Origin: Ceratopteris richardii
Taxonomy: Eukaryota; Streptophyta; Polypodiopsida; Polypodiales; Pteridaceae
Length of the DNA: 64,000 nucleotides
Assembly: GCA_020310875.1 (NCBI GenBank)
Contig: CM035423.1
Span: forward strand, 138,786,748-138,850,747
Reading direction: 5' to 3'
Shown: piece by piece, positions 24,404 through 34,943 of the stretch
Numbering within the stretch: position 1 is the stretch's first letter
Layout of the letters: each line of letters starts with the position of its first letter
Translations under genes and position numbers: made by a program
The notes under the pieces: generated by a model
What the model saw: only the letters and a program-made list of their open reading frames with translations
Database searches by the model: none
Told to the model about the DNA's origin: nothing

Positions 24404-26932
24404 TCAATTGTCCTTGATTTCCTGCAAACCAATCATCAACTTGAATCTACTTAACTTCGTACCATCAAGAGCTTTCGTCAACATGTCTGCACATTGCATA
24501 TCTGTAGAGACATAGGATAGTTGAATATCCTTGCTCATTAGCTTCTCCCTTACGTAATGGTAGTGGACTTCAATATGCTTGGTTCTAGCATGGTATACCA
24601 GATTAGCTGCTAGATGTAGTGAGCTTGTGTTGTCACCAAAAATGTGAGGTGTTGAAGAATGAAGTCCAAGATCTGTGTACAAAGACTTTAACCACATGAT
24701 TTCTTGAGTTGCATTAGCCAAACCTCTATATTCGGCTTCGGTAGAAGATAATGCCACGGTTGGTTGCTTCTTTGATGACCAAGAAATGATTTTTGAACCT
24801 GAAAATGATATATACCCTGATGTGCTTCTTCTATCATCTTTAGATCCGGCCCAATCTGCATCTGAGTAGACCTTTAGCTCAATATCTAAAGTAAATGAAT
24901 AAAACAAACCTTCGTTCATGGTCCCCTTTAGGTACTTGAGGACTCTCTTGGCCGCTTCCATATGTGGTCTTCTCGGCTTATGCATAAACTGACTCAATAT
25001 GCTAACACTATAGCATATATCCACCCTTGTGAGTGTTGCATAGTTCAAACTTCCAACCAAGCTTTGATAGCTTGTGATGTCTTCAATTGGCTCTCCTTCA
25101 TAAGCACTAAGCTTATGATTTTGCTCCATAGGTGTACCTGCACACTTGGTATTTTCCATCTTGAACTTGAAGAGCATGTCATGGACATACTTCCTTTGTG
25201 TGATGTATATACCTGAATCTGTGTAGATCAACTCCAATCCAAGAAAATAAGTGAGTGGTCCAAGGTCACTTATTTTGAACTCCTCCTTCATTTGACTCTT
25301 TACCTGTTTGATTCCTTCAAGATCATTGCCTGTGATAATAATATCATCAACATACACACATAAATAGATCACTTCAGATCCATTCCTCTTTATGAACAAA
25401 GAGGTATTCGCCTTGCTAGCTTTGAATCCTTGGTCCTGCAAATAAGTCACCAATCTGAAATTCCAAGCTCTTGGAGCTTGCTTCAATCCATACAAAGCTT
25501 TCTTTAGTTTGCATACATAGTTAGGATGATGTGCATCCTCATATCCAGGAGGTTGTGCCATATACACTTCCTCATAAATCCATCCATTCAAGAAAGAATT
25601 CTTTACATCAAGTTGATAAAGATTCCAATTTCTAGATGCAGCAAGACTAATGAGAACCCTAATTGTAGGCATTTTTCCAACAGGAGAGAAAGTCTCCTCA
25701 TAATCAATACCATGGGTTTGAGCAAACCCTTTAGCAACTAACCTTGCTTTGTGTCTATTTATACTTCCATCTGGATTCCTCTTGATTTTGTATATCCATC
25801 GAGATCCAATTACCTTCATAGATGGCTTGTTAGGTACAAGCTCCCAAGTGTCATTCTCCTTCAAGGCTTCCATTTCTTCATCCATTGCATCTCTCCAAGC
25901 TTTCTTGCTTTGTGCTTCTTCGAATGTGGTAGGTTCTTCATTGGTTGAATCCTTTGCAATGTAGATTGAGTGCTTGGTGACCAAAGAAGTATCATAACCA
26001 AACCTTTCTGGTTTCTTCTTCTCCCTTGAAGACCTTCTAAGTGGTTGATGTGAGCTCTCCGGTCCATATGTAGCATCCTGCATCTTTGCTTTACCTTTGT
26101 TCTTCCATAGCTTTAGTCTTTCCAAGTCTTCTAGGTCAATCTCCGAATCACTTTCTTCAATCTGCTTTGGCTCCTTTGGTTGAAGTGATGGAAAGTCTTC
26201 ATCCAAGTCATACGTCAGCTTCACTTTCCTGTCATCATCAAACCATGATTTGTTTTCATCAAAAATTACATCTCTACTCACAGAAAATCCTTTATTGGTT
26301 GGATTGTACAATCTATACCCTTTTTGGTTTTGGTCATAACCAATAAATACACACTTCTCTGCCTTGGGATCCAATTTCCCTCTTACTTGAGAAGGAATGT
26401 GAGCATAGGCTAAGCATCCAAAGATTTTGCAATGCTCTAGACTAGGTCTTCTTCCATTCCACACTTCATATGGAGTGGTTCCATCTAGTGACTTAGATAG
26501 AAGTCTATTTATGAGATATGTGGTTGTAGACACAGCCTCTGCCCATAGGTAGTTCGGCAATCCCTTTTCGTTGACCATGGACCTTGCAGCTTCGACAATA
26601 GCTCTGTTCCTCCTCTCTGCTACACCATTGAGTTCGGGTGTATACCTTGTAGTGACTTCCCTTTTAATGCCTCTTTCATGCAAGAAGGCATCAAATTCAG
26701 AAGAAAAGTATTCTCCTCCACCATCTGATCTGAGTCTTTTCAAAGTCTTACCTGTTTGGTTTTCAACAAGAGCAATATACTTCTTAAAGCAATTAAACAC
26801 TTCATCCTTGTGCTTCATGAAAAACAGAATGGTCCACCTGCTACAATCATCTATGAAAGACACATAATATCTTGAGCCTGATATAGATGGCTCCTTACTT
26901 GGACCCCACACATCCGTGTGCACTAGATCCAA
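24404..26932 (-). CDS. copia Pol: integrase, reverse transcriptase, RNase H
   Basis: 842 codons. The integrase core starts at LVHTDVWGP (first catalytic Asp) and continues with SFIDDCSRW, LRSDGGGEY (second Asp) and the glutamate in GVAERRNRAIVE. The retroviral-type GKLDPKAEKCVFIGYD region follows. The reverse transcriptase begins near residue 370 (RLVAKGFAQ), with QLDVKNSFLNG, the KALYGLKQAPRAW block and the active-site YVDDIIITG. RNase H is C-terminal (YSDADWAGSKDDRRSTSGY, ALSSTEAEYRGL, the HIEVHYHYVRE end). All catalytic blocks look intact. The reading frame is continuous with the upstream gag-protease except for a shift at about 26,941-26,953. Pol copies the element RNA and inserts the cDNA. 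Confidence 0.95.
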   Translation of the reverse strand: MDLVHTDVWGPSKEPSISGSRYYVSFIDDCSRWTILFFMKHKDEVFNCFKKYIALVENQTGKTLKRLRSDGGGEYFSSEFDAFLHERGIKREVTTRYTPELNGVAERRNRAIVEAARSMVNEKGLPNYLWAEAVSTTTYLINRLLSKSLDGTTPYEVWNGRRPSLEHCKIFGCLAYAHIPSQVRGKLDPKAEKCVFIGYDQNQKGYRLYNPTNKGFSVSRDVIFDENKSWFDDDRKVKLTYDLDEDFPSLQPKEPKQIEESDSEIDLEDLERLKLWKNKGKAKMQDATYGPESSHQPLRRSSREKKKPERFGYDTSLVTKHSIYIAKDSTNEEPTTFEEAQSKKAWRDAMDEEMEALKENDTWELVPNKPSMKVIGSRWIYKIKRNPDGSINRHKARLVAKGFAQTHGIDYEETFSPVGKMPTIRVLISLAASRNWNLYQLDVKNSFLNGWIYEEVYMAQPPGYEDAHHPNYVCKLKKALYGLKQAPRAWNFRLVTYLQDQGFKASKANTSLFIKRNGSEVIYLCVYVDDIIITGNDLEGIKQVKSQMKEEFKISDLGPLTYFLGLELIYTDSGIYITQRKYVHDMLFKFKMENTKCAGTPMEQNHKLSAYEGEPIEDITSYQSLVGSLNYATLTRVDICYSVSILSQFMHKPRRPHMEAAKRVLKYLKGTMNEGLFYSFTLDIELKVYSDADWAGSKDDRRSTSGYISFSGSKIISWSSKKQPTVALSSTEAEYRGLANATQEIMWLKSLYTDLGLHSSTPHIFGDNTSSLHLAANLVYHARTKHIEVHYHYVREKLMSKDIQLSYVSTDMQCADMLTKALDGTKLSRFKLMIGLQEIKDN

Positions 26933-28617
26933 AGGATTTTGATATATATATATCCTTTCTTATTGAAAGGTTGTCTATGAGTCTTGCCGAGTTGACAAGC
27001 TTCACACTTATAAATCATGTGTTGCCTTGTGATATTAGGCAAACCAAGTACACTTTGGTCCCTGCAAATCTGTTTGAGTGTCCTCTCACCAATGTGAGCA
27101 AGCCTTTTGTGCCATATCTCCAACTCTATTAGAGTTTGAGATCCATAGCTAAACAAAGCTATGTTCTTTGTATCTTCCACTTCAAAAGTGAAAAGCCTTC
27201 CTGTCTTTTCTCCTTTGGCGATCGTTCGAAAGCCTTGCCTTGGGTCTTCAACATATGCTCCAAATCGATTGAATCTAACCTGCAATCCTTTTTCAACAAT
27301 CTGTCCAACACTTATTAAATTTTTGGTAATTGTAGGGACATACAAGACTTTGCTTAAGAGGTTCATATTCCCATCTGATGTCTTCACATTACCTATCTTC
27401 TCCACTGAGTGCTTTGTGTCATCTCCTGTCTGCACTTCATGCTTGTTATGAGGATCTTCCAAATCAGAAAGTAAAGCCACATTTCCTGCTACATGGTTCG
27501 AGCATCCAGAATCAATGTAAAATATGTGATCATCATCCTTACCCTTCTTTGCTGATAGATTCATAATCAATAATGAATCTTCTTGACTTTGGTCCTCTGC
27601 ATAGTTATTGTAATCTCTTCTTCCTCTATGGCCACTTTGATAGTTGTTGTTGTTGTTGTAATTGTTGTTGTAGTAGTTGTTGTTGTTGTAGCCTCCATTG
27701 TATCTACCTCTATTTGATCCATAGCCACCTCTATTGAATCCTCTTCCTCTTGAGTTCCTCGGATTCCTAAAACATTCTTCAGTAGTATGGTTAGATAAGC
27801 CACATATGTTGCAAGGTTGAGATGATTGGAATCTCCCCCTGCCTTGCTTTCCACCTTTGCCTCTTCCTCTAGCTCTTCCTCTACCTGCAAAGTTTGCTTG
27901 GAAAGAGCTTCCTTCATCTTCATTCTTCCTATTCTTTGACTTGTCCTTGACCTTAGCTTTATCAGAATATAAGGCAGAAGTTTGATTACCTCTTGAGGAC
28001 TCACCACCTTTGCTAATCTTTGCTTCATGAGTGAAGAGTTGGCCCATGAGTGTGTTGAGGTCGGGTACATGCATATCCATGGATAAATCCATGGCTGTTG
28101 TGAATGACTCCCACTTGTCGTCTGCTTTGATTCCATTCATGATTTGTCTTATTATTTGCTCCTGTTCAATTACCTCTCCAATGCTTCCAAGTTGGTCGGA
28201 AATCTCCTTCATCTTTGTGACATAATCAGTCACATTTTGCTTCGGGCTTTTCTTCATTGTTGTGAACTCCATCCACAATTGGTTCTTCCTTGCTCGAGTG
28301 TTGGAAGAGAAGAAAGAAGCAAGTGCATTCCAGGTCTCTCTTGATGTCTTGCATCCCTTGACATGAGGTAAAAGAAAATCAGAGATTGAGTTTAGAATAT
28401 AGGACCTTGCAAGTGCATCCTTCGAACACCAATTCGAAAGTCCTTCCACTTCTTCATGTGATGGTTGCCCTTTGTTCCTCATGGTTGGCATTGCTTCATC
28501 TCCGGATATGAATCCATATAGATTCCTCCCTTGAAGGTAAGCCTCCATCCTTAGAGACCATGCCGGGTAGTTGTTTCGATCCAATTTGTCAATTGTTGAT
28601 GGAAATCCATCTCCCAT
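26923..28617 (-). CDS. copia Gag, protease and pre-integrase domain
   Basis: 564 codons starting MGDGFPSTIDKLDRNNYPAW. The Gag domain covers about residues 1-200. A Gly/Arg-rich region then leads to a canonical zinc knuckle CNICGLSNHTTEEC (C-X2-C-X4-H-X4-C, near residue 268) and an Asn/Tyr-rich low-complexity stretch. The protease site DSGCSNH is near residue 370. The pre-integrase zinc domain (HKRLAHIG ... CEACQLGK) lies near 500-555. The frame is lost at the (AT)n run at 26,941-26,953, where the integrase core would continue. The start codon is 26 bp from the LTR. Confidence 0.93.
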   Translation of the reverse strand: MGDGFPSTIDKLDRNNYPAWSLRMEAYLQGRNLYGFISGDEAMPTMRNKGQPSHEEVEGLSNWCSKDALARSYILNSISDFLLPHVKGCKTSRETWNALASFFSSNTRARKNQLWMEFTTMKKSPKQNVTDYVTKMKEISDQLGSIGEVIEQEQIIRQIMNGIKADDKWESFTTAMDLSMDMHVPDLNTLMGQLFTHEAKISKGGESSRGNQTSALYSDKAKVKDKSKNRKNEDEGSSFQANFAGRGRARGRGKGGKQGRGRFQSSQPCNICGLSNHTTEECFRNPRNSRGRGFNRGGYGSNRGRYNGGYNNNNYYNNNYNNNNNYQSGHRGRRDYNNYAEDQSQEDSLLIMNLSAKKGKDDDHIFYIDSGCSNHVAGNVALLSDLEDPHNKHEVQTGDDTKHSVEKIGNVKTSDGNMNLLSKVLYVPTITKNLISVGQIVEKGLQVRFNRFGAYVEDPRQGFRTIAKGEKTGRLFTFEVEDTKNIALFSYGSQTLIELEIWHKRLAHIGERTLKQICRDQSVLGLPNITRQHMIYKCEACQLGKTHRQPFNKKGYIYIKILWI

Positions 28618-28630
28618 GTTGCTTGACTAT

Positions 28631-28642
28631 GCTCTGATACCA
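28631..28642 (-). other. Primer-binding site, tRNA-iMet (copia)
   Basis: GCTCTGATACCA on the + strand, i.e. TGGTATCAGAGC on the - strand, one base from the 5' LTR. Confidence 0.92.
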
Positions 28643-28643
28643 C

Positions 28644-29721
28644 TGTGAAGAGAGATGGTGGATGCAATCCAAAGATGAGTTGGTGCTGCTACAACCAGCT
28701 TCACACCAGCCAACTGAGACTTCAGAGATGATTAGAAGACCCTTTGAGCTTCCTAAATCCACCAAAATATCAGCCAAGTACTTTGGAACATGTATCCCAA
28801 AAGTTTAAGTCAAGACAGACTAGTTGCGAAATGACTAGCTCCCAAAACTTGCTATTTTTTGACATACACTTGCTGGAAAAAATGAACAGTGCTCTCAACC
28901 TGGTAGGAATTAGAAAAATTCCTTTTGGGCATAGCAAATAGACTTAGCAAGCTTCCCAATCCAAGTTAAAACACTTCAAATGATGGACTGAGCACTGAGA
29001 ACAAGTTTCATCAATTTCTGGAACATTCCCACAATTCTCGGGGCTCTGTAGAGATAGACCAGTGAGCAGTAAAATGCATATATCTCCCAAAATATTAGTC
29101 CAATGACCATGAAAATTTATAGTACAAACTAGACAGTAAGAGCTATCCAACGCACTTTAAAACACTGAAAAAAGGTTCAGTAAAACTCGAGATATGACCT
29201 TCTGAAGGTACTGCTCTGAGTGAGTATAGCAGAGAATAAAACAGAGAAGTAGATGATAATAAATGTATAGATTCACATATGATTACAACCACATTGGCAA
29301 TGAACCTTTGCACAATGGGAGTAGAATGATAGAGCTATGGAGTAAGCTCTTCAAACTCTACAAAATGACATGAAGTGGTCACATACAAGGCTTGCTAATC
29401 GCCTCTTCCTTCTTGCTCCTTTTATAGCTATTCTTGGAGGGAGTTTTGAATTCGAATTCAAATGGCTCCACCTAAAAGTGATCCCCAAAGTTAGGAGATA
29501 TTCCCTCAGCTCAAAAATTCGTGATTTTAGTAGTTAGAGCCATGAGTTTGCTTTTACATCATGCATGAGGTAAGCCAACCTTTTCCTTTTTTCTTTTTCC
29601 ATTTACAAAAGATAAAATGTACTCTTTTACAAGAGGTGTTCACATGACTACTCATGTGACTTACAAATGAGGATAATATCAAATATATCAAGCATGTAGG
29701 CTTGGGTAAAATGCACCAACA
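28644..29721 (-). repeat. copia 5' LTR
   Basis: Same length and ends as the LTR at 23,284-24,361. Differences include one T/G change in the CTATTTTTGGAC region and GAACAAAGC versus GAATAAAAC. Confidence 0.95.
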
Positions 29722-31255
29722 GGTAGTACCTGTGAAGTATGCACAGCCAGAAGAAAATTTGGAAAGAGCCATAGTGCCAGCATCATCAACAATCAATATG
29801 GAGTCAGCTAACCCTGGATATGAGCTACCACCAGGAGATTACTACCCATATGAAGCCAACATGATAGATTACGAACCAACCTATGATTCGGCTTATTATG
29901 GATATGAAAACTATGACCAGAGCTATGGGACAGAGGTCGCAACTCTAATGTATACCGCTTCTAAAGCACAACCACCCATGAGACCAACCATTAGACCACC
30001 TGTGCCAAGAGGACCGTGTTATAGATGCGGAGGAGACCATTTTATTAGAGAGTGTTCTCGACCTTACAATCAACCACCACCTAGGACTTGGGAAGGATAT
30101 TGCAATGATTGCGGAAAGGAACATCTTTTCAGGGACTGTCCTAAGAATCCAACCAAAGTCCAAGATACTGCACCAATCAATGTAGTTGAAGTAATAGAGG
30201 GATCTATAAGTTATAAGGAGTATACAGTGCCATTAAAAGCCATTACGAGAGCTCAGATAAGGCAAAAAAAGGGAAAACAACCAGAACAGGAACAAGAGAG
30301 CGATAAAACGGTAAGCCCTAAAGCTCAGGTAATTGAGGATTCTGAGGATCCGCGAGAGAGTACCCAGAACACAAAAGCACAAAAATGGAAGGAAAGAAGA
30401 GAAAAACTCAAAGATAAATGGGCAAAAAATGAGAGTCAAAAAAATAATAATAAAAAACAAATCCGAAACAAGAATGAGCATAAAGAACAAAGGATTCGGG
30501 AGGAGATTCTTGTGCCACCACTTATCCAAGAGATAGAGAAACCAGGATCAATTCTAGCTGACCCAAAACCAGACGACTTAGATATGTGGCTGAAAGCTTA
30601 CCAAGCTAGAATTAAGACGGGTCCGAATGTAGAGCAACATGAAAAACTTTACCCACAAGGGCAATTAGAAAAAGAAAGACTAGCGATATGTAGAAAGCTT
30701 ATAGAGGTGGCACAAGCAACCCTAGAAAAGGCTATCCCAACTCTGCCACAGACAAGGATAGCAGATGATCAATATGAGGAATGTGTCAAATCCAAAGATA
30801 AAGAACTTAGAAGGAAGGATGACAAAGGTGAACAAATGAAAATTCAAGATGAACCTATGTCAATAATACCGAACTTAGAGGCAGAATGGTCGAAGGAATT
30901 ATGGAATAGACTACGAGAAGAACAATGGAAGAAAAATGGAGTATCAAAGCCTCCTTTTGAGGAAATCGATATGGAAGTTTATCAACCAAATCCCAACCTG
31001 GAGGAAGTATACGAGGAAGTATCAAGACTCGATAGAAATAGAGAGGAAACCCTAAGTGTTTCAAATTTACCTAATTACATGGGAGAATACGAAAAGGAGT
31101 CTATAATAATACGAGCACCCACATTACATGGAAAAGGAAAAGGAAACTCAGAAAAAAGTTCACACAATCTAACAGAACTAAAGAAAACAAAAGTACAATG
31201 CAAATTGAGTGTGGAAGAGTTACTTCAACTTAAGCCACAATATGGAGACAATTAG
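29722..31255 (+). CDS. Athila-like Gag of element B, C-terminal part
   Basis: Continues gag directly after the copia insertion: VVPVKYAQPEENLERAIVP matches VVPVKIAQPEENLERAIVP of element A. A Tyr/Glu-rich stretch is followed by two zinc knuckles, CYRCGGDHFIREC and CNDCGKEHLFRDC, both C-X2-C-X3-H-X4-C. A long Lys/Glu-rich, probably coiled-coil region comes next (QKWKERREKLKDKW, AYQARIKTGPNVEQHEKLYP). A TAG ends it at 31,255, before the protease. In the joined reading with 21,238-23,283, the codon at the insertion site would also be TAG. Confidence 0.85.
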
Positions 31256-31320
31256 CGAGTCAATTAGAAATAGAGCCAGAGAAGGAAGAAAAGGAAGGAA
31301 GGGGAAAAGAAAACACTTCT

Positions 31321-32245
31321 AAAATACAAATCCCAGTTGATAAAGTGGGAGAGTTTAGTGAAGGAGACGAAGGTAATATGTGTCTACCTGTCACTTAAAA
31401 TGGGTACATGACCAAGGCTATCCTAGACACGGGAGCCGGGGTAGGAATTGCTACCAAGGAGATTTGGGAGAAATGGGGAAAACCTGCCTTACGACCCACA
31501 TGCATGAAGCTCCAATTAGCAGATGGTCATGTGGAGAAACCCCTAGGAATCTTGGAAAGAATCAAGTTAATGACCTGTGGAGTTGAATTTGAGCACACAC
31601 TAGCCATTTGTAAGTTTGAAAAGGCTAAGAATTACGAGATGATATTAGGACGACCCTTTATGAGACAAATGCGGGTAGTGCAAGACTGGGGAAGAGATTC
31701 ATTGTACTTACAACATCAAGGAAATACAACCAAGATAAACTTGCACACCTTTTCCTACAGAGACGTCCCTCCACTACAATGGAATCCCATACACAAGGAG
31801 GAAGATGACCTATCCATTCATAGTGCTGGATCGAGTGATCAATCATGGATACACGAGGACGCTCAGTTATGGATGTGCAAAGAAGCCAAGAGAGAGGACA
31901 GTAAAGGACAAATGTGGCCTGTAGGACATCCTAACTACCAACCAGTAGAGGACCCAAGGTACATGCCTCAAATCTTTCTGGATGAGGCCTTTGAACGGCA
32001 TGGATGGATGGAAATCTTAGCCACCTTAGATGTGTACATGAATGAGGAAGTCTTGATAATGAATGAGTGCGTAGATGAGGAAGGCTATGATGTAACAGAG
32101 GAAAGCTACCTGGACACCATTCGAAACAGAGAGAAACAGGAACCGGCCAAGATCCTGGAAATAGAAGCCACTCCCAGAGTACAAGAACAAGAAGCAGAAA
32201 TGAGTAAAATTGGACCAGACCCAGATCTGTTTGAAGTCCCTACCT
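31321..32245 (+). pseudogene. Retropepsin and linker of element B, truncated
   Basis: AILDTGAGVGIATKEIW contains the DTGA active-site loop; MILGRPFMRQMRVVQDWG is the second hydrophobic-hydrophobic-Gly block. The SIHSAGSSDQSW and RHGWMEILATLDV blocks of the post-protease linker follow. A TAA at about 31,396 precedes the protease. Homology to element A stops after LFEVPTC at about 32,245, where DNA of A in the opposite orientation begins. No RT or integrase of B remains in the window. Confidence 0.8.
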
Positions 32246-32249
32246 GTAT

Positions 32250-32794
32250 GAATTGTGATGACAATTTTTTGCTCATTATTTGGAATTGACTCTTTTCCCT
32301 CATGGCCTTATCATAATCTGCATCTATTTCCATCATTGTTGTTGTGTATCCATAGCCGTTTGAATCATTTGTTTGACCACAGGCTTCAGCTGAGTGACAT
32401 CCACATTAAGCCATGTTTTCGGGATACTCGGTTCTTCGCCTGTTGTGACGTCTTTGCCCTGTGCCACATGTAGCGTAGTGTCATGGGGCTGCCTAATCTG
32501 AAGTTGGATCCTTGGCTCAGCCACCATGTGTTCAATGTTTCCTTGAGGTGTATCATCTGGTACCTCAATCACAATCTGCTCTTTGTTTTGTAATAGCTCT
32601 GAATCCGTGTTCATTGGAGTTTGTACTTCCTCTTTGATAGGTGGTTTTACAGACGTAGCAGTTGTTGGAGCTTCTTTGATGCTGATTTTTGTAGTATCAT
32701 TCAATTGAATGACATGCTCAGGCTTATTGGAATCTTCTATGTTCTTTTCCTTTTCTTCATGGTTATCTGGCGTTACTTCGACTTGATTGATCAC
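32250..32794 (-). pseudogene. C-terminal part of the element A 3' ORF
   Basis: 32,794-32,333 is open for 153 codons of acidic, Thr/Glu/Gln-rich sequence (INQVEVTPDNHEEKEKN, WLNVDVTQLKPVVKQMIQTA). It continues in another frame to about 32,250 (MMEIDADYDKAMREKSQF). No domain is recognised. It probably belongs to the same protein as 33,151-34,026. Confidence 0.45.
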
Positions 32795-33150
32795 ATTCCA
32801 TTATTCTTCGTGATTTTCTGTCCTTATGTCAGTGTCTAGAGTATCTTTTTCATGACTGGATTCTGCATCAGAACTCGAATCATCTAAACCAAGTTCTTTG
32901 TATCTCCCAGGTTATTTTGGGGTCTTTTCTTTACTCCGCTGTTGTTTCTCTTGACTTGCTTGTCTATAATGATGACCTTGGACATTCATATTCACTTGCC
33001 CTTGCATGTACTAATGTGTCTCTTCTAGGGCAGCAGAGAGATCTCTCTTGGTGATAGGCATTTGGGTCATCGTGATCTTTGGAAGAATGTGTATCCGCTT
33101 TGATTGGGGTGTAGCCTGGGCTTCCTCCTCTCTTAGACGCTTTGTACCCC

Positions 33151-34026
33151 TCATGGGTTTCTGTGAACTGGTTCCTGCTGCTTCAACAACAACAACTGCC
33201 TTTTTTTCTTGGGGACCGTAGCGGATTTGGCATATTTGGCTAGCTCTTCTGAGGTCGGCATCTCCCGTAAGCAGTTTTTCATTTCAAGAGCTTCATAAAT
33301 AAGTAATGTCAAAGCCAAACTCCCATTGAGAAACTTCTTCTGGCCCCACTTCTTCTGGGCTTCAAATAATCTTTCTTGGACATAGCCAGTCATGTTTACT
33401 TTATTTCCCACTTGTCTCATTGCATGCGAGAGTAGTTGTACGACAATCTTTTGTGGTGCAGTATATCTGTGCATACTTGGGAAACAAAAATGTTGGTGCA
33501 CTAGGCGGACAACATGTTCAATATCAGTTCTATTGATATCTAAAAAAGATCTCTTTTTAGGATCATGACATTCTTTGACATTAGTGATCCCTTCTTGATT
33601 CCATCTGAAGGCTTTGTTGATTATTTCATGTGTGAATTGAATGGTTTTCCATGTTCCTACTTTATCCAATACTCGTGCTTCGGGAACTGATATCTTCGTC
33701 ACTGCAGGTTGCAGTGTATTCATTACTTGCGTGCATCTTTGAAAATCTGGTAGATAAATTGGCAATTTGAGAAATGCCTCTAGGCCTGCCTGTGTCCAAA
33801 CATCCTCGATATGCGGTAATCCTTGTATTATAGTTTTGAAGTCTTGCGACATAATAGGGAAATAATGATCCCTATCCATAATCTTGACAGTGGGCATGAA
33901 AATGAGGTCTGACACTGGTTGGTCATCCAGAAACCAATGGCCTCTTGCTTTTGTTATGGATTCGAGTGGAAGAAGCTGCACCTCTTCCTCTTGCGTAGCT
34001 TCTGAATTAGTAGATGCCATCTGCAC
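33151..34026 (-). CDS. Extra 3' ORF of element A, plant-transposon-protein-like
   Basis: 291 codons starting MQMASTNSEATQEEE. It contains the blocks RGHWFLDDQPVSDLIFMPTV, RVLDKVGTWKTIQFTHEIIN and LVHQHFCFPSMHRYTAP, followed by a helical region (LALTLLIYEALEMKNCL) and a basic tail (VPKKKRQLLLLKQ). In style it resembles the 'putative plant transposon protein' domain found in Athila-like elements, but that is from memory and unverified. It occupies the position where Athila elements carry an env-like gene, yet I see no signal peptide or transmembrane segment, so I do not call it env. Confidence 0.5.
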   Translation of the reverse strand: MQMASTNSEATQEEEVQLLPLESITKARGHWFLDDQPVSDLIFMPTVKIMDRDHYFPIMSQDFKTIIQGLPHIEDVWTQAGLEAFLKLPIYLPDFQRCTQVMNTLQPAVTKISVPEARVLDKVGTWKTIQFTHEIINKAFRWNQEGITNVKECHDPKKRSFLDINRTDIEHVVRLVHQHFCFPSMHRYTAPQKIVVQLLSHAMRQVGNKVNMTGYVQERLFEAQKKWGQKKFLNGSLALTLLIYEALEMKNCLREMPTSEELAKYAKSATVPKKKRQLLLLKQQEPVHRNP

Positions 34027-34309
34027 TCAATATAGAGTATGAATTAGTGGCCATATATATACAAAAATCCTCCTTTATTTGTTTGTCATAAGCTTGACAT
34101 TGCTCCGAGTGATTGGTGTCGTCCCTTTCCCGTGGGTGTGAGAAAGGTAATACCTGGATTTTTCCATATTTTAGATATTTTTTTATATTTTCATCTAAAA
34201 GGAAAAACAGAAAAGTTAGATCATAGCCGAAGCGGTTATTATTTTTTGAGTGATTTTCTTAATGTATATACAATTGCTCTCCTATTTCCCAGTAGAAAAA
34301 TGTGCTCGA

Positions 34310-34714
34310 CTATCCTGAAATAGAAGAAAGATGTGCCGAATGCTTGGCCTTGTAATGTGGCCCTATCATGCATACTTTGGGACCTGATAACTCCAAATGT
34401 GTGCAACTTGAAGTAGTTGGATGATGCATGCAGTTTGTTTTGTCTTTCGGCATCCAAATCTGCTTTACTCTGTTGGGACGTATTGTATCCCGAACATTCG
34501 TGATGAATGTGGTTTTTCTCATGTTGTACGTCTGCTCCATCTGTTTTTTGAATCTTGCGCTGGCTTGTGTTGCAACTGCAGACTCCTTCTCTTTCCTGTA
34601 GCTATTCTTCTTTGGCTGTTTTGCCCTTAGACTATATTGGTTCTTCTTATGTTGAGGTTCGTCGTTTAGGTTTAGCATCTTTGGAGCACATGATTTTGGA
34701 ATCCATATTTGCAC
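34310..34714 (-). CDS. Small basic ORF of element A
   Basis: 134 codons, Lys/Arg-rich at the start, with two similar motifs (IWIPKSCAPKML and QIWMPKDKTN). It lies between the post-integrase protease-like domain and the 291-codon ORF and may be a fragment of one polyprotein with them. Function unknown. Confidence 0.35.
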   Translation of the reverse strand: MQIWIPKSCAPKMLNLNDEPQHKKNQYSLRAKQPKKNSYRKEKESAVATQASARFKKQMEQTYNMRKTTFITNVRDTIRPNRVKQIWMPKDKTNCMHHPTTSSCTHLELSGPKVCMIGPHYKAKHSAHLSSISG

Positions 34715-34943
34715 TCGATCCGGTTGGGCGGCTACTACTTTCTTTGGGATCCAGATCCTAGTACTTTGTTGTTGACTTTGGTGCTCAAAATGATTTACTT
34801 TCTTATTTGATTAGTTACTCTGATGTCGAAGATGTTTCCGTTGTTGAAGATATGCATCCTTTTGATCCTTTCTTATCCACACTTGTTTGGTGTACGGAAT
34901 AGGGTATATTCTAATAGGTACAGACCTTGAATTACTCAAAGGA

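Larger units (their letters stand above)
23284..29721 (-). mobile_element. Nearly complete Ty1/copia retrotransposon
   Basis: Two LTRs of 1,078 bp (23,284-24,361 and 28,644-29,721) flank a full gag-pol on the - strand. GGTAG occurs immediately outside each end (23,279-23,283 and 29,722-29,726): a clean 5-bp target duplication. By eye the LTRs differ at about 12 positions (roughly 1%), indicating a recent insertion. A tRNA-iMet primer-binding site lies beside the right (5') LTR and a polypurine tract beside the left (3') LTR. The only obvious defect is a frameshift in gag-pol within an (AT)n run. Confidence 0.97.

Noticed and set aside
33151..34026. Retroviral env-like gene
   Set aside because: No signal peptide, transmembrane segment or cleavage motif visible; only the position fits.
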